Translations under genes and position numbers: made by a program
Notes under the pieces: generated by a model
Databases searched by the model: none
What the model was told of the DNA's origin: nothing
What the model saw: only the letters and a program-made list of their open reading frames with translations
Assembly (NCBI GenBank): GCA_027488965.1
Contig: JAIYAO010000099.1
Span: 1 to 33,668 of the forward strand
From: Alphaproteobacteria bacterium
Lineage (GTDB): Bacteria; Pseudomonadota; Alphaproteobacteria; Caulobacterales; Aquidulcibacteraceae
DNA length: 33,668 nt
Direction of reading: 5' to 3'
Part shown: piece by piece, positions 33,444 to 33,668 of the stretch
Position numbering within the stretch: position 1 is the first letter of the stretch
Layout: each line of letters begins with the position of its first letter

Positions 33444-33469
33444 GAGCCCGGCGTAAGCCGGGCTCTTTT
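33444..33469 (+). terminator. Rho-independent terminator after the lipoprotein gene
   Basis: GAGCCCGGC, loop GTAA, GCCGGGCTC, then TTTT. It lies 25 bases past the stop of the plus-strand lipoprotein gene. Confidence 0.9.
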
Positions 33470-33490
33470 GTTGCGCGCATCCGGAAATGA

Positions 33491-33523
33491 AAAAGCCCGG
33501 AAGCGCTGGGCTTCCGGGCTTTT
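33491..33523. terminator. Bidirectional terminator
   Basis: AAAAGCCCGGAAGC and GCTTCCGGGCTTTT form a 14-bp stem around GCTGG. T runs follow on both strands. It lies downstream of the minus-strand gene that enters at the end of the window, and just past the first terminator of the plus-strand lipoprotein gene. Confidence 0.85.
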
Positions 33524-33545
33524 ACGGAGAGGGATGCGGCGGCGG

Positions 33546-33668
33546 CTAGAACGTGTCGCGCAGGGCGGAGGCGTCCAGCGTCAGCGGCTCGTCCAGCGCC
33601 GTGAAGGTGGCCACGGTGATCACGTTGGCCGGTTCGATGGCCGGCAGGCGGACCGGCGCCGGCGCGCC
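33546..33668 (-). CDS. Partial gene, C-terminal 40 residues
   Basis: The minus-strand frame entering from the window edge is open for 40 codons and ends in TAG at 33546-33548. The peptide includes RLPAIEPANVITVATFTALD and closes with LDASALRDTF. The protein-like composition and the terminator just after the stop support a real gene. The family cannot be recognised from this much sequence. Confidence 0.7.
   Translation of the reverse strand, partial: GAPAPVRLPAIEPANVITVATFTALDEPLTLDASALRDTF

Overview
The window reads as one high-GC chromosomal segment of an alphaproteobacterium. The evidence is a methylsuccinyl-CoA dehydrogenase of the ethylmalonyl-CoA pathway, a PhaR-type polyhydroxyalkanoate (PHA) regulator next to an acetoacetyl-CoA thiolase gene, an alphaproteobacterial-type DnaX, a HisKA_2 histidine kinase, a DUF1036 protein, and the clusters def-fmt-truA and argB-dapD-dapE. 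I do not name a genus. There is no phage, transposase, CRISPR array, rRNA or tRNA that I can recognise. One RNA gene is clear: the small SRP RNA (ffs) on the minus strand near 10106-10209.

Layout. 1-800: a long inverted-repeat element, a terminator and a small membrane protein gene (minus). 878-3319: mcd, a membrane protein whose possible start overlaps the mcd stop, and a cysteine-rich lipoprotein. 3320-6488 (minus): dnaX-ybaB-recR, with a DUF433/DUF5615 toxin-antitoxin-like pair inserted between ybaB and recR. 6574-7641 (minus): a SnoaL-like protein and a TetR regulator. 7869-10177 (plus): a 24-residue putative microprotein, a tetratricopeptide-type protein and an alpha/beta hydrolase whose last codons and stop lie antisense to ffs. 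10268-11544: a TetR operator, a PaaI-type thioesterase, a TetR regulator and a lone Flp-type pilin. 11599-15093 (plus): def, a CADD-family TenA-like gene, fmt, a GNAT acetyltransferase and truA. 15078-20495: dapE, a small exported protein (opposite strand), then the minus-strand run argB-DUF1036-HAD-dapD with overlapping ends. 20557-22745 (minus): an MFS transporter, a pterin carbinolamine dehydratase and a HAD hydrolase. 22850-26182: a small unknown protein, an APC amino-acid permease, a sensor-less HisKA_2 kinase and a ribbon-helix-helix protein. 26228-28106: an acyl-CoA dehydrogenase, a VOC protein and small proteins. 28160-33418: a strong terminator, phaR, a methyltransferase-DUF4242-LysR module, the phaA-type thiolase and an NTF2-like lipoprotein. 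The end holds two terminators and the C-terminus of a minus-strand gene.

How the genes fit together. Carbon storage and acetyl-CoA use are represented by phaR, the thiolase, mcd and the second acyl-CoA dehydrogenase. Lysine and peptidoglycan precursor synthesis is represented by dapD and dapE, and arginine synthesis by argB. N-formylmethionine handling is represented by fmt and def, with a CADD-family gene between them. In Chlamydia this family makes p-aminobenzoate for folate, and Fmt uses a formyl-folate, so the placement may be meaningful. The points most worth following are the toxin-antitoxin-like pair fused translationally into the recR operon, the CADD-like gene between def and fmt, the ffs/hydrolase antisense overlap, the near-perfect TetR operator at 10268-10285, and the methyltransferase-DUF4242-LysR module that separates phaR from phaA.
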